The notes beneath the pieces were generated by a model, which worked only from the letters and a program-made list of their open reading frames with translations, made no database searches and was not told the origin of the DNA. A stretch of DNA of 26,169 nucleotides from a virus: positions 1-26,169 of IMG/VR virus record IMGVR_UViG_3300007640_000195; one strand, 5' to 3'. Positions 6,055 to 12,671 of this stretch are shown here, piece after piece; the stretch's first letter is position 1, and every line of letters starts with the position of its first letter. A program made the position numbers and the translations under genes.

Positions 6055-6235
6055 TGTTCATATCCTTAGAGCAGTAGACGCATTCGTAACCGTTACGCTC
6101 TTTGCTTTCAACACTTATGTGAGGAGCATACCCGCAAGTTGGACAAGGATAGTCACACTCAGCGTGGTTGTGATTTGGGTCATCACAGGTGTCCTCGTCG
6201 GTAAAAAAGTCCTCATCACTTACTCTAAGATCCAT
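6047..6235 (-). CDS. small zinc-ribbon-like protein (62 aa)
   Basis: This is an acidic protein with 'CPTCG' and 'CVYC' pairs about 20 residues apart, plus Cys and His residues in 'CDDPNHNHAEC'. This is a plausible zinc ribbon. Such small phage proteins often bind nucleic acid or host transcription proteins, but I cannot name it. It is the first gene of a leftward unit with the DUF3310 gene and diverges from the plus-strand gene at 6301 across a 65-bp gap. Confidence 0.7.
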   Translation of the reverse strand: MDLRVSDEDFFTDEDTCDDPNHNHAECDYPCPTCGYAPHISVESKERNGYECVYCSKDMNNG

Positions 6236-6283
6236 ATATTATAACAGCCGTTCTCAATAGATTCTTGGTCTAATTTTGGCGAG

Positions 6284-6295
6284 GTATCTAGATAC
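6284..6295. promoter_or_regulatory. 12-bp perfect palindrome before 6301
   Basis: GTATCTAGATAC lies 5 nt upstream of the ATG at 6301, in the divergent gap between 6235 and 6301. It could be an operator or a promoter element, but this is a single short site and could be chance. Confidence 0.3.
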
Positions 6296-6300
6296 TTTGT

Positions 6301-6564
6301 ATGCCTAAAGTTAAATTCAAAATCACAGCAAAAGGCGTTGCCCCAAAAAGGAAGGCTAAAATACGAGCAGCAGCAAAAGGCGTTGCCCCAAAAAGGAAGG
6401 CTAAAATACGAGCAGCAGCAAGAGGCGTTCCCCCAGAACAAGTAGGACAGCTCATGGCTTTCGGTGACCCTGAATTGGCTGAAGAATCTCTAGGAAACCG
6501 CATGGCTGGAATGAAGAAGAGATTTAAGCGACTTTCCCAAACCAAATTAAAGAAACGCGGTTGA
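6301..6564 (+). CDS. highly basic protein with 15-aa tandem repeats (87 aa)
   Basis: Two perfect 15-residue repeats (KGVAPKRKAKIRAAA) are followed by a third, diverged start (RGVPPEQ). The repeats resemble the Lys/Ala/Pro-rich tails of histone H1-like proteins. The second half contains 'GNRMAGMKKRFKRL', echoing the 'RMKGMKKR' motif of 4288-4602. The charge pattern strongly suggests DNA binding, perhaps packaged in the head or involved in genome compaction. The family is unknown. The 45-bp DNA repeats are identical, so copy number may vary between related phages. Confidence 0.75.
   Translation: MPKVKFKITAKGVAPKRKAKIRAAAKGVAPKRKAKIRAAARGVPPEQVGQLMAFGDPELAEESLGNRMAGMKKRFKRLSQTKLKKRG
6331..6420 (+). 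repeat. two identical 45-bp tandem repeats in a coding region
   Basis: 6331-6375 and 6376-6420 are identical in DNA, including synonymous positions. A third, shorter and diverged copy begins at 6421. Perfect identity points to recent duplication or slippage. Confidence 0.95.
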
Positions 6565-6594
6565 GGTAAGTAACCTTATATTACAGTTCGTAGT

Positions 6595-6870
6595 ATGGCA
6601 TTACCGAAAACAAACAAAGACACCTTTCTCCCTATGTCTGACGAAAATTCTTGGAACGAATACCGAAAACTAGTTTTGCACGATCTAGAAAGACTTGATC
6701 AAGCAGTCAGAGAGTCAGAAGAAAAACTTTCTGCAAAGATGGATCAGCTTCAAGACTGTATAAATAGAATCGACAAGAAAGTTGTTTCTATACAGGCAAA
6801 GGCTGGTCTTATAGGAGCATTAGCTGGAATTTTGGCATCGTTAGTATCAGTTTTCCAATTTATGAAGTAA
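6595..6870 (+). CDS. coiled-coil protein with C-terminal membrane helix (holin/XhlA-like)
   Basis: Residues about 20-68 form a charged coiled coil ('DLERLDQAVRESEEKLSAKM'). A single hydrophobic helix follows at about 70-90 ('GLIGALAGILASLVSVFQFM') and the protein ends at once. This layout is typical of phage XhlA/haemolysin-like holin accessory proteins. It could be a holin component or a membrane-tethered scaffold. Its stop codon overlaps the next start (TAATG), showing coupled translation with the gene at 6870. Confidence 0.6.
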   Translation: MALPKTNKDTFLPMSDENSWNEYRKLVLHDLERLDQAVRESEEKLSAKMDQLQDCINRIDKKVVSIQAKAGLIGALAGILASLVSVFQFMK

Positions 6871-7517
6871 TGAGTAACAAAGATATAAGAATACTTTTAA
6901 ACACTCCCTCCAAAGAAGAAGGAGAGGAGCAGCTTGACGAGTTGCTTCCTCTAGCTGTTGGGGCTCTTAAACTAGGATACAAAGGGGTGAAAGGAGGGCT
7001 GAAAGCTGGAGTCGGGGCTCTTAAACTAGGAGCTAACGCTTTGACAGCAGCACCGGCTATTGCAGCAAAGGCTGTTAGAAAGGGTGTCGAGGCTGGAGCT
7101 TCGGGAGATGTCAGAAAACTAGGAACTAAAGTAGGTTTTAGACGTAGAGGAGGAACCGTAAGAGGAATCTCAAGAGGAATCGGAAGAGATATCAGAAAAC
7201 TAGGAAATAAATTAGATCGTGGACGTAGAAGAGATAACAAAAGAAGAGGGGAAGAAGTCGAAGCCATCGCACAAAGTGTCGCGGATAAACTTGGAAAAGC
7301 ACAAACCCAGTCCGGGTCACAAACCAATAAACCACAAACCAATAAGCCAGAGCCAAAAAAACCGCCACAAGGGGCTCAAACCGCAGAAGAGTTTAATAAG
7401 GAAAATGAACTAAAGCCAAAGCCAAACAATAAGCTAAAGCCAAAGACAAAGCCAAAAGAACAGCAACGAAAACCTCAAACCGCAGAAGAGTATGCTGATC
7501 AGATGGGAACTTATTAA
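6870..7517 (+). CDS. basic, repeat-rich protein of unknown function (215 aa)
   Basis: The N-terminus is acidic ('KEEGEEQLDELLPL'). An Ala/Gly/Lys-rich region with an internal repeat follows (VGALKLG appears twice), then an Arg-rich region with another repeat ('DVRKLGTKVG' / 'DIRKLGNKLD'). A Pro/Lys/Gln-rich disordered tail carries 'AQTAEEF' and 'PQTAEEY' duplications. The amphipathic Ala/Gly part could associate with membrane and the Arg part with DNA or RNA. No family is recognised. It sits between the coiled-coil protein and the neck-lyase gene with 1-3 bp spacing, so it is probably in the same late transcript. Confidence 0.65.
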   Translation: MSNKDIRILLNTPSKEEGEEQLDELLPLAVGALKLGYKGVKGGLKAGVGALKLGANALTAAPAIAAKAVRKGVEAGASGDVRKLGTKVGFRRRGGTVRGISRGIGRDIRKLGNKLDRGRRRDNKRRGEEVEAIAQSVADKLGKAQTQSGSQTNKPQTNKPEPKKPPQGAQTAEEFNKENELKPKPNNKLKPKTKPKEQQRKPQTAEEYADQMGTY

Positions 7518-7520
7518 TAA

Positions 7521-10500
7521 ATGAGCGAGATAGACCGCAGAAAGAACTGGAACCCCTTTAGACAAACCGATGACGGTAACGATATGGGTGACAGTCCTCT
7601 CAGGATGTTCGATGAGAACAATCCTGACATAGGTCTATTTAACGCTATTGATCAAGAGATCATTGCTCTAGGCGGTTCTAAAATGACCGTCTATAAGTAC
7701 GAAAGAGAAGAGACGGCAAGCAACGATCTATACGGTGAAGATCGTAAGAAAAAGATTTACTCAAAGAAGTATGTCATAGGTCACTACGACCCAACAATGA
7801 TCCAAGAGAACCTAACTGAGTTTGGTATTCAGTTAGAAAACGATCAGTTCTTTACATTCAACAAAGATTACATCGAAACCGTACTTGGCAGACCTCTTCA
7901 ACCTGGGGACATTATCCACCCCGTATTTCAAAACTTCTTATACGAAGTTTACGAAGTACAAGAAGACAGATTTGATAACTACGGAGTTTATCATATTGTA
8001 GCGTCAGCCAAACTCCTAAGAGAATCTCAATCCTTACTCAGGGAAATCGAGGGATCTATAGGAGGTGGTCCAGAAGTTCCAAAGCCAGTTAGTACAGTTC
8101 AGCTTCCCACTCTGTTCTTTGATAGCACAGATGTGGATACATTAAGAGCTTTAGCAGCAGGAAGTCTTTCTACAGAGTTTGGTAGAAGTGCTGCTGGAGC
8201 AGAAGCAGATTTTGTTAACAACAGGTATCCTGAGGCTAATGAGGAAGATGCTCCAACGGCTGGAGGAACATGGAGAAACTACGGGGACAGACTTTTCAAC
8301 GCAGCTTTTGCAGCGAAGTTTACCGACAATGAAACGAGTGCGGCAGCATTCAGCGGTTATTGCAATACTGTAGTTTCTCGATTGGTTGATTACTCAGCGT
8401 GGGGTCCAACAGAGATACAAGACCCAAGCTTGGCTGGGCAAGGAGTGTACACATTCCATAATCAGGGTTTAGCTGCTTCTCATATCCTCACAGGATTTGC
8501 TGTCTACTTAGATTTGTTCTATGATCAAATATCAGAGCCTTTGCGAAGCAATATGGTTTCCGCAATGGAAAGACAGCTTTCTGTATTTAACGATACTATA
8601 GTAAGTGGTACAGAAGACCTTCCCGGATCTAGAGAATGGATCAAGGGCATAACAAGTAATATTAACCAAGTATTTTGGAATTCCGTTCTTTGTGCTGGTT
8701 TAGTTCTACACAAAATAAACAATAGTGCTAGTGCATTAGAGTTTGTAGAAATGGCTAGAGCGAATACTTCTAGGTGTTTTGAACTTAGAAATGGAAAGGG
8801 GTCTGGATCAGATCCAGAAAACCTTTTCTATATGTCTTATTCTCTTCACGCTTTATTGCAAAGTGTTAAGGCTTTGCAACAAAACGGGTATGAAGATTTT
8901 ACCTCTGGTTACTGGCTACAAAACATATACAAGATGTATATGTATTTGTATACTCCCAATTTTTACAACATAGTCGGGTTTAGTGATCAGGACGGAGTAG
9001 TCGGAAGAGGACCACAACATATACTGTCTTACTTACAGCAGCTAACTGGAGACGGGGCTATAGGAACCATCCGAGATTCTTTGTGGGCAAACCCTAACGT
9101 TAGCCAACAAGGAAACCCCAACACTGGTATATTGTGCTTAGACTTTTTATGGAAAGATCCAGATATACCTACATCTAGCATTTCACTCCCCGATATAGAA
9201 AACTTCACGGACATGGGAGTGGGAGTTTATAAGGAAAATTGGACTTCGGGAGCTACGCAGACAGCATTCAAATCCAGTGATCCAGCAGGGCAATATGCTT
9301 GGAGCTTGTGGAAAAGCGGAAACTATCTTTTGGATAGACCTGTCATTTCTCACGAAAAGGCGGACCAAGGAAATTTTGTATACCTGCCTAGCGGAATTAG
9401 ATTTATTGACGGAGGACTATATGAAAGACCTAAGAGAACCTCCGCCAACAATGCAATAACATTCCTTCCTCCTGCTCCTTTGAAATTTAAATACACCGAT
9501 GCACAGATATCTGGTGTTTGGGATTTATCAGCCTTGTCTGCGTTTGAAGGTATCGAAGAGCAGCAACAGGCTGGGTGTTGGAATAACTTTCTGTCTGAAG
9601 AAGAAGTAGGTGTTGACAGAAACGAACTAATAGAAGGTAATGTAAAAGGGAATTTGATTCCCATGACAAAAGATTCAAGTGGCAACGTATTCGTTGCAGG
9701 AGAACATACTCGATGGTATGCGTCTTCAATTCCTTTGGAGGCTGGGGGCAGATATCGAAACGATCTACAGTCAGTTTATAGAACTAACTTAAAACTTCCG
9801 AATGATGTTTTATGCATCGTTGACCATATAGACTTGGGTACAAAACAATTAGCACCAAGATCCTATTTCAGACTTAATAGCACTCCATCAGATAGTTACG
9901 AAATTTCTGCTGGGGGAGGATTTAGTGCGATATTCCACCATGATGATGGATATGACCACACGTTGTTTTATGCAGGACCAACAACAGCGAGTGCCTTACA
10001 AATCGGAAGAAGCGTTTCAGATATAACAAAAGTTCCGGGAACAGCCCCAAAGAGCATTGACAAGGCTGGGGGATGGGACTCGCTGGGCTCCTATAGCTGG
10101 TACGCTAACTATCAGTTTGATTTCTTAACGGGTATGAACCAAATGGTTTATATCGCTGTACCGTATGACAAAACCAGCACGGTATCAGATATGACACAAA
10201 CGGATAGTTATGTACAGTTTACAGTAACTACTTCTGATGGAACGTCTTATGCTGTTAAGATAGCTTCTAAGAACGACCCGGAAATTAGAGAAATAGTTTT
10301 CTCAAGCCCTGACGTATATTACACTGTTGATTTACCTGAGTTACCTGCTGTTGAGGAGGGAGCCTTACAAGGTCCTAATGGGGGTCTCTTCAGAGGTCCG
10401 AACGGTGGTCTAATGCTTGGTCCTGACACTGTTGATTTACCTGCTGTTGAGGAGGGAGCCTTACAAGGTCCTAATGGGGGTCTCTTCAGAGGTCCGAACG

Positions 10501-10529
10501 GTGGTCTAATGCTTGGTTCTAACGGCTAA
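7521..10529 (+). CDS. gp14-like neck domain fused to heparinase II/III-like polysaccharide lyase
   Basis: The 1002-aa protein has two recognisable parts. Residues about 35-185 match T4 neck protein gp14 ('LYGEDRKKK', 'TEFGIQLENDQFF', 'LQPGDIIHP', 'FLYEVYEVQEDRFDNYGVYH'); T4 gp14 has 256 aa in total. Residues about 205-560 are helical, as in an alpha/alpha toroid. Residues about 575-935 are beta-rich and contain 'SHEKADQGNFVYL' (His611, Asp615) and 'FIDGGLY' (Asp630). This is the H-x-x-x-D-x-G-x-F plus D-x-G-Y signature of heparinase II/III-type lyases, which cleave uronic-acid polysaccharides by beta-elimination. The C-terminus has two 32-aa Gly/Pro/Asn repeats. The gene precedes the terminase, the T4 position of gp14. 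The fusion would place a depolymerase on the neck. Confidence 0.8.
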   Translation: MSEIDRRKNWNPFRQTDDGNDMGDSPLRMFDENNPDIGLFNAIDQEIIALGGSKMTVYKYEREETASNDLYGEDRKKKIYSKKYVIGHYDPTMIQENLTEFGIQLENDQFFTFNKDYIETVLGRPLQPGDIIHPVFQNFLYEVYEVQEDRFDNYGVYHIVASAKLLRESQSLLREIEGSIGGGPEVPKPVSTVQLPTLFFDSTDVDTLRALAAGSLSTEFGRSAAGAEADFVNNRYPEANEEDAPTAGGTWRNYGDRLFNAAFAAKFTDNETSAAAFSGYCNTVVSRLVDYSAWGPTEIQDPSLAGQGVYTFHNQGLAASHILTGFAVYLDLFYDQISEPLRSNMVSAMERQLSVFNDTIVSGTEDLPGSREWIKGITSNINQVFWNSVLCAGLVLHKINNSASALEFVEMARANTSRCFELRNGKGSGSDPENLFYMSYSLHALLQSVKALQQNGYEDFTSGYWLQNIYKMYMYLYTPNFYNIVGFSDQDGVVGRGPQHILSYLQQLTGDGAIGTIRDSLWANPNVSQQGNPNTGILCLDFLWKDPDIPTSSISLPDIENFTDMGVGVYKENWTSGATQTAFKSSDPAGQYAWSLWKSGNYLLDRPVISHEKADQGNFVYLPSGIRFIDGGLYERPKRTSANNAITFLPPAPLKFKYTDAQISGVWDLSALSAFEGIEEQQQAGCWNNFLSEEEVGVDRNELIEGNVKGNLIPMTKDSSGNVFVAGEHTRWYASSIPLEAGGRYRNDLQSVYRTNLKLPNDVLCIVDHIDLGTKQLAPRSYFRLNSTPSDSYEISAGGGFSAIFHHDDGYDHTLFYAGPTTASALQIGRSVSDITKVPGTAPKSIDKAGGWDSLGSYSWYANYQFDFLTGMNQMVYIAVPYDKTSTVSDMTQTDSYVQFTVTTSDGTSYAVKIASKNDPEIREIVFSSPDVYYTVDLPELPAVEEGALQGPNGGLFRGPNGGLMLGPDTVDLPAVEEGALQGPNGGLFRGPNGGLMLGSNG
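10341..10517 (+). repeat. 96-bp tandem repeat at the lyase C-terminus
   Basis: Copy 1 spans 10341-10436. Copy 2 starts at 10437 and stays identical to about 10517. Each encodes 32 aa with internal GPNGGL doublets. Near-identical DNA implies recent duplication. The role may be a linker, an assembly tag or a phase-variable tail end. Confidence 0.95.
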
Positions 10530-11195
10530 AGGAAGCATATGGCTATAATCTTTTAAGAATTTATTTCTTTCTATATGCCAATCTTCCCTATTTCCTACTT
10601 CTCCCATAGAGTAGTGAAGTAACCGCAAAGCGGATACATAAACAGGAATGCCGTTTTTTATTGCAGACATACAGTAGCGGAGATCGTAGAAGTTCCATCC
10701 GTTTATTTCTCCCTCTGTAATGGATTCAAAGATTCTCTTCCAAACGCTCACCTTTGCGTACATGAATAGACCATCTATTGCAGCCACATAAGAGGGTTTA
10801 CCATAAAAAGTACAGAAGCAATCTTCCCAATCTTTACCATGAAAAACACATCCGGCTGTTTCTTGTGGAAACTTCATAGAGTTCCACCATATAGCGTCTT
10901 CTCTCAGCCTCTTTGTCCCTGCAACTCCGTGTAGCTCCTCAGATTCGTATGCCTTCTTCATACACTTCATGAAGTACTTTTTGCCCGATATAATCTCCAC
11001 GTCATCGTGGCAAAGTATGAGAACATCGTCATCCTTAGCCCCTGATTCTACACAGTTTTTCAACCCTCTTTTGTGTGCAGAGAAGATGTCCTTTTCTCCT
11101 ACAACTTGGTCAACTGAAACCTTTAGATCGCTAAGTTGTCTTATTATTTCGGTGTTTTCGGAGGTCTTTGAGGGAATTGAAGCATATATACGCAT
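10506..11195 (-). CDS. GT-A glycosyltransferase (family 2-like)
   Basis: The 229-aa protein has a Rossmann-like start (MRIYASIP). 'VLILCHDDVEI' follows (Asp64-Asp65, the metal/nucleotide-sugar site of GT-A folds), then 'AAIDGLFMYAKVSVW' (Asp141) and 'LLHYSMGE' near the end. This resembles the GT2-like PF13712 group. Such phage enzymes transfer a sugar to phage DNA, virion proteins or host surface glycans; the acceptor cannot be told. It lies on the opposite strand between the neck-lyase and terminase genes. Its stop overlaps the lyase 3' end by 24 bp and its start is 3 bp from the terminase start. It looks like an inserted accessory gene. Confidence 0.8.
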   Translation of the reverse strand: MRIYASIPSKTSENTEIIRQLSDLKVSVDQVVGEKDIFSAHKRGLKNCVESGAKDDDVLILCHDDVEIISGKKYFMKCMKKAYESEELHGVAGTKRLREDAIWWNSMKFPQETAGCVFHGKDWEDCFCTFYGKPSYVAAIDGLFMYAKVSVWKRIFESITEGEINGWNFYDLRYCMSAIKNGIPVYVSALRLLHYSMGEVGNREDWHIERNKFLKDYSHMLPLAVRTKH

Positions 11196-11198
11196 GAG

Positions 11199-12671
11199 AT
11201 GACAAATAAAGATAAGATTCTTGAAGAGCTAAAAAAGTGCAGAGAAGATCCAATCTATTTCATTACTAGGTATGTAAAAATAGATCACCCTGTTAAAGGC
11301 AGAATACCTTTTAAACTTTTTAGATTTCAGCAGAGAATTGTAAACGAGGTTCACAACCACAGATTCAACATCGTAAGAAAGTTTCGTCAGGCTGGGGTTA
11401 CAACGATCATGGCAGCGTACAGTTTGCACATGATTATCTTTGAAAGACACCGAAACATCCTTTGTGTATCAATCGGTGATAGAGAAGCCAAAGCATTCTT
11501 GAATCGTGTCGTGAAGATGTATGATGAACTACCCGTGTGGCTAAAACCAAAGGTTACAGAAAGGAACAAAAGCACACTAGAACTATCGACAGGCTCTAAG
11601 ATCAAATCTCAACCAGCGGGTGCTGGTAGATCAGAATCAGCCTCTATCATCGTTGTAGACGAGGCGGCATTCGTAAAAGACTTTGAGGAGTTTTGGCAAG
11701 CAGTGTTCCCAACGGTATCAACGGGCGGTAAAGCCTTCCTCATCTCTACCGTAAACGGCACAGCTAACCTGTACTATCAGCTTTACCAGAATGCCATACA
11801 AGGTAAAAACGAGTTCAATGCAATTGATATTCGATGGCAAGAGCATCCTGACTATACTGAAGAGTGGGCTAAGTCTATGAAAAGCTCTATGCCTGAGAGG
11901 TCATGGCTGCAAGAGTATGAGTGTGAGTTCTTGGGAACAGGTGACACTTTCGTAGACGGAAACACCCTAAGAAAACTATCCCACAACATCTCCGAAGAAT
12001 TCTCAGAGAAGTTCACCAGAGCTTACAGAGTGTGGAAAGATCCAGAGCCCTATCACCAGTACGCATTGTCCGTAGATCCGGCATACGGTAGAGGAAGAGA
12101 TAACACGGCTTTTCATATCATCGATTTGTATTCTGGTGAGCAGGTAGCCGAGTTTTGCTCTAACACTATTTCAGTAAAGAAGTTAGCAAAGGTAATATAC
12201 GAAGAAGGAAATAGATATAACCTAGCCTACGTTATCATCGAGAGGAATGCTTTAGGCATTGTCTTGTTTGAGGAGCTATTCCACGAACTTGCCTACGAAA
12301 ACATCTATATGGATGATAAAGGGCAGTTCGGAATCCAAACTACTAAAATTGAAAAGGAAAAAGCCCTTGCTCACATGGAGGATTCTCTACGCAGATCCCT
12401 AATCAAAGTAAACTCAAACAGATTAGTAGACGAATTAGGAACCTTTGTCGTAAAAGAAAATAAGATTGAAGCTGAAAAAGGCTATAATGATGACTTGGTG
12501 ATGAGCTTGGCACTCGGATGTTATGCTATAAAAGATATTTTAGAAAACTCTCCGGTCACTCTAGATAAGAAAGAAGCCGAGCAGGAAAGTCTGGCTGAAA
12601 AGATATTTAGGTCGGAGTACCAGGACAAAACCGACCGAATGAAGGAATATCGTAAATGGGTTCTGAGCTAA
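11199..12671 (+). CDS. terminase large subunit (gp17-like)
   Basis: The DNA-packaging motor ATPase and nuclease, 490 aa. The ATPase part has a deviating Walker A 'RKFRQAGVTT' (60-69), in which the usual Gly-Lys-Thr lysine is Val and basic residues sit at the front. Walker B is 'IIVVDEAAF' (150-158), followed by a coupling motif 'STVNGT'. The RNase H-like nuclease has 'SVDPAYGRGRDNTAFHI' (about 290-306), 'YVIIERNALG' and 'GYNDDLVMSLALG', giving the three acidic metal ligands. T4 gp17 has 610 aa, so this is a shorter version with the same domains. It overlaps the portal gene by 16 bp. No strong Shine-Dalgarno precedes the ATG; CATATATA lies about 8 nt upstream. Confidence 0.93.
   Translation: MTNKDKILEELKKCREDPIYFITRYVKIDHPVKGRIPFKLFRFQQRIVNEVHNHRFNIVRKFRQAGVTTIMAAYSLHMIIFERHRNILCVSIGDREAKAFLNRVVKMYDELPVWLKPKVTERNKSTLELSTGSKIKSQPAGAGRSESASIIVVDEAAFVKDFEEFWQAVFPTVSTGGKAFLISTVNGTANLYYQLYQNAIQGKNEFNAIDIRWQEHPDYTEEWAKSMKSSMPERSWLQEYECEFLGTGDTFVDGNTLRKLSHNISEEFSEKFTRAYRVWKDPEPYHQYALSVDPAYGRGRDNTAFHIIDLYSGEQVAEFCSNTISVKKLAKVIYEEGNRYNLAYVIIERNALGIVLFEELFHELAYENIYMDDKGQFGIQTTKIEKEKALAHMEDSLRRSLIKVNSNRLVDELGTFVVKENKIEAEKGYNDDLVMSLALGCYAIKDILENSPVTLDKKEAEQESLAEKIFRSEYQDKTDRMKEYRKWVLS

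Noticed and set aside
6235-6260. TATAAT just upstream of the zinc-ribbon gene as an early promoter
   Set aside because: The box is only 2 nt from the ATG and the nearest TTGAGA is 8 nt away, not 16-17.
6331-6420. Possible CRISPR-like repeats
   Set aside because: The 45-bp units are directly adjacent with no spacers and sit in a coding frame.
6220-6545. Minus-strand frames with Cys/Phe/Trp or Ala/Arg repeats
   Set aside because: They are shadows of the 45-bp coding repeats of the plus-strand gene at 6301.
9350-9729. Minus-strand frames inside the lyase gene
   Set aside because: Antisense shadows of a long conserved domain; no start or ribosome-binding signal.
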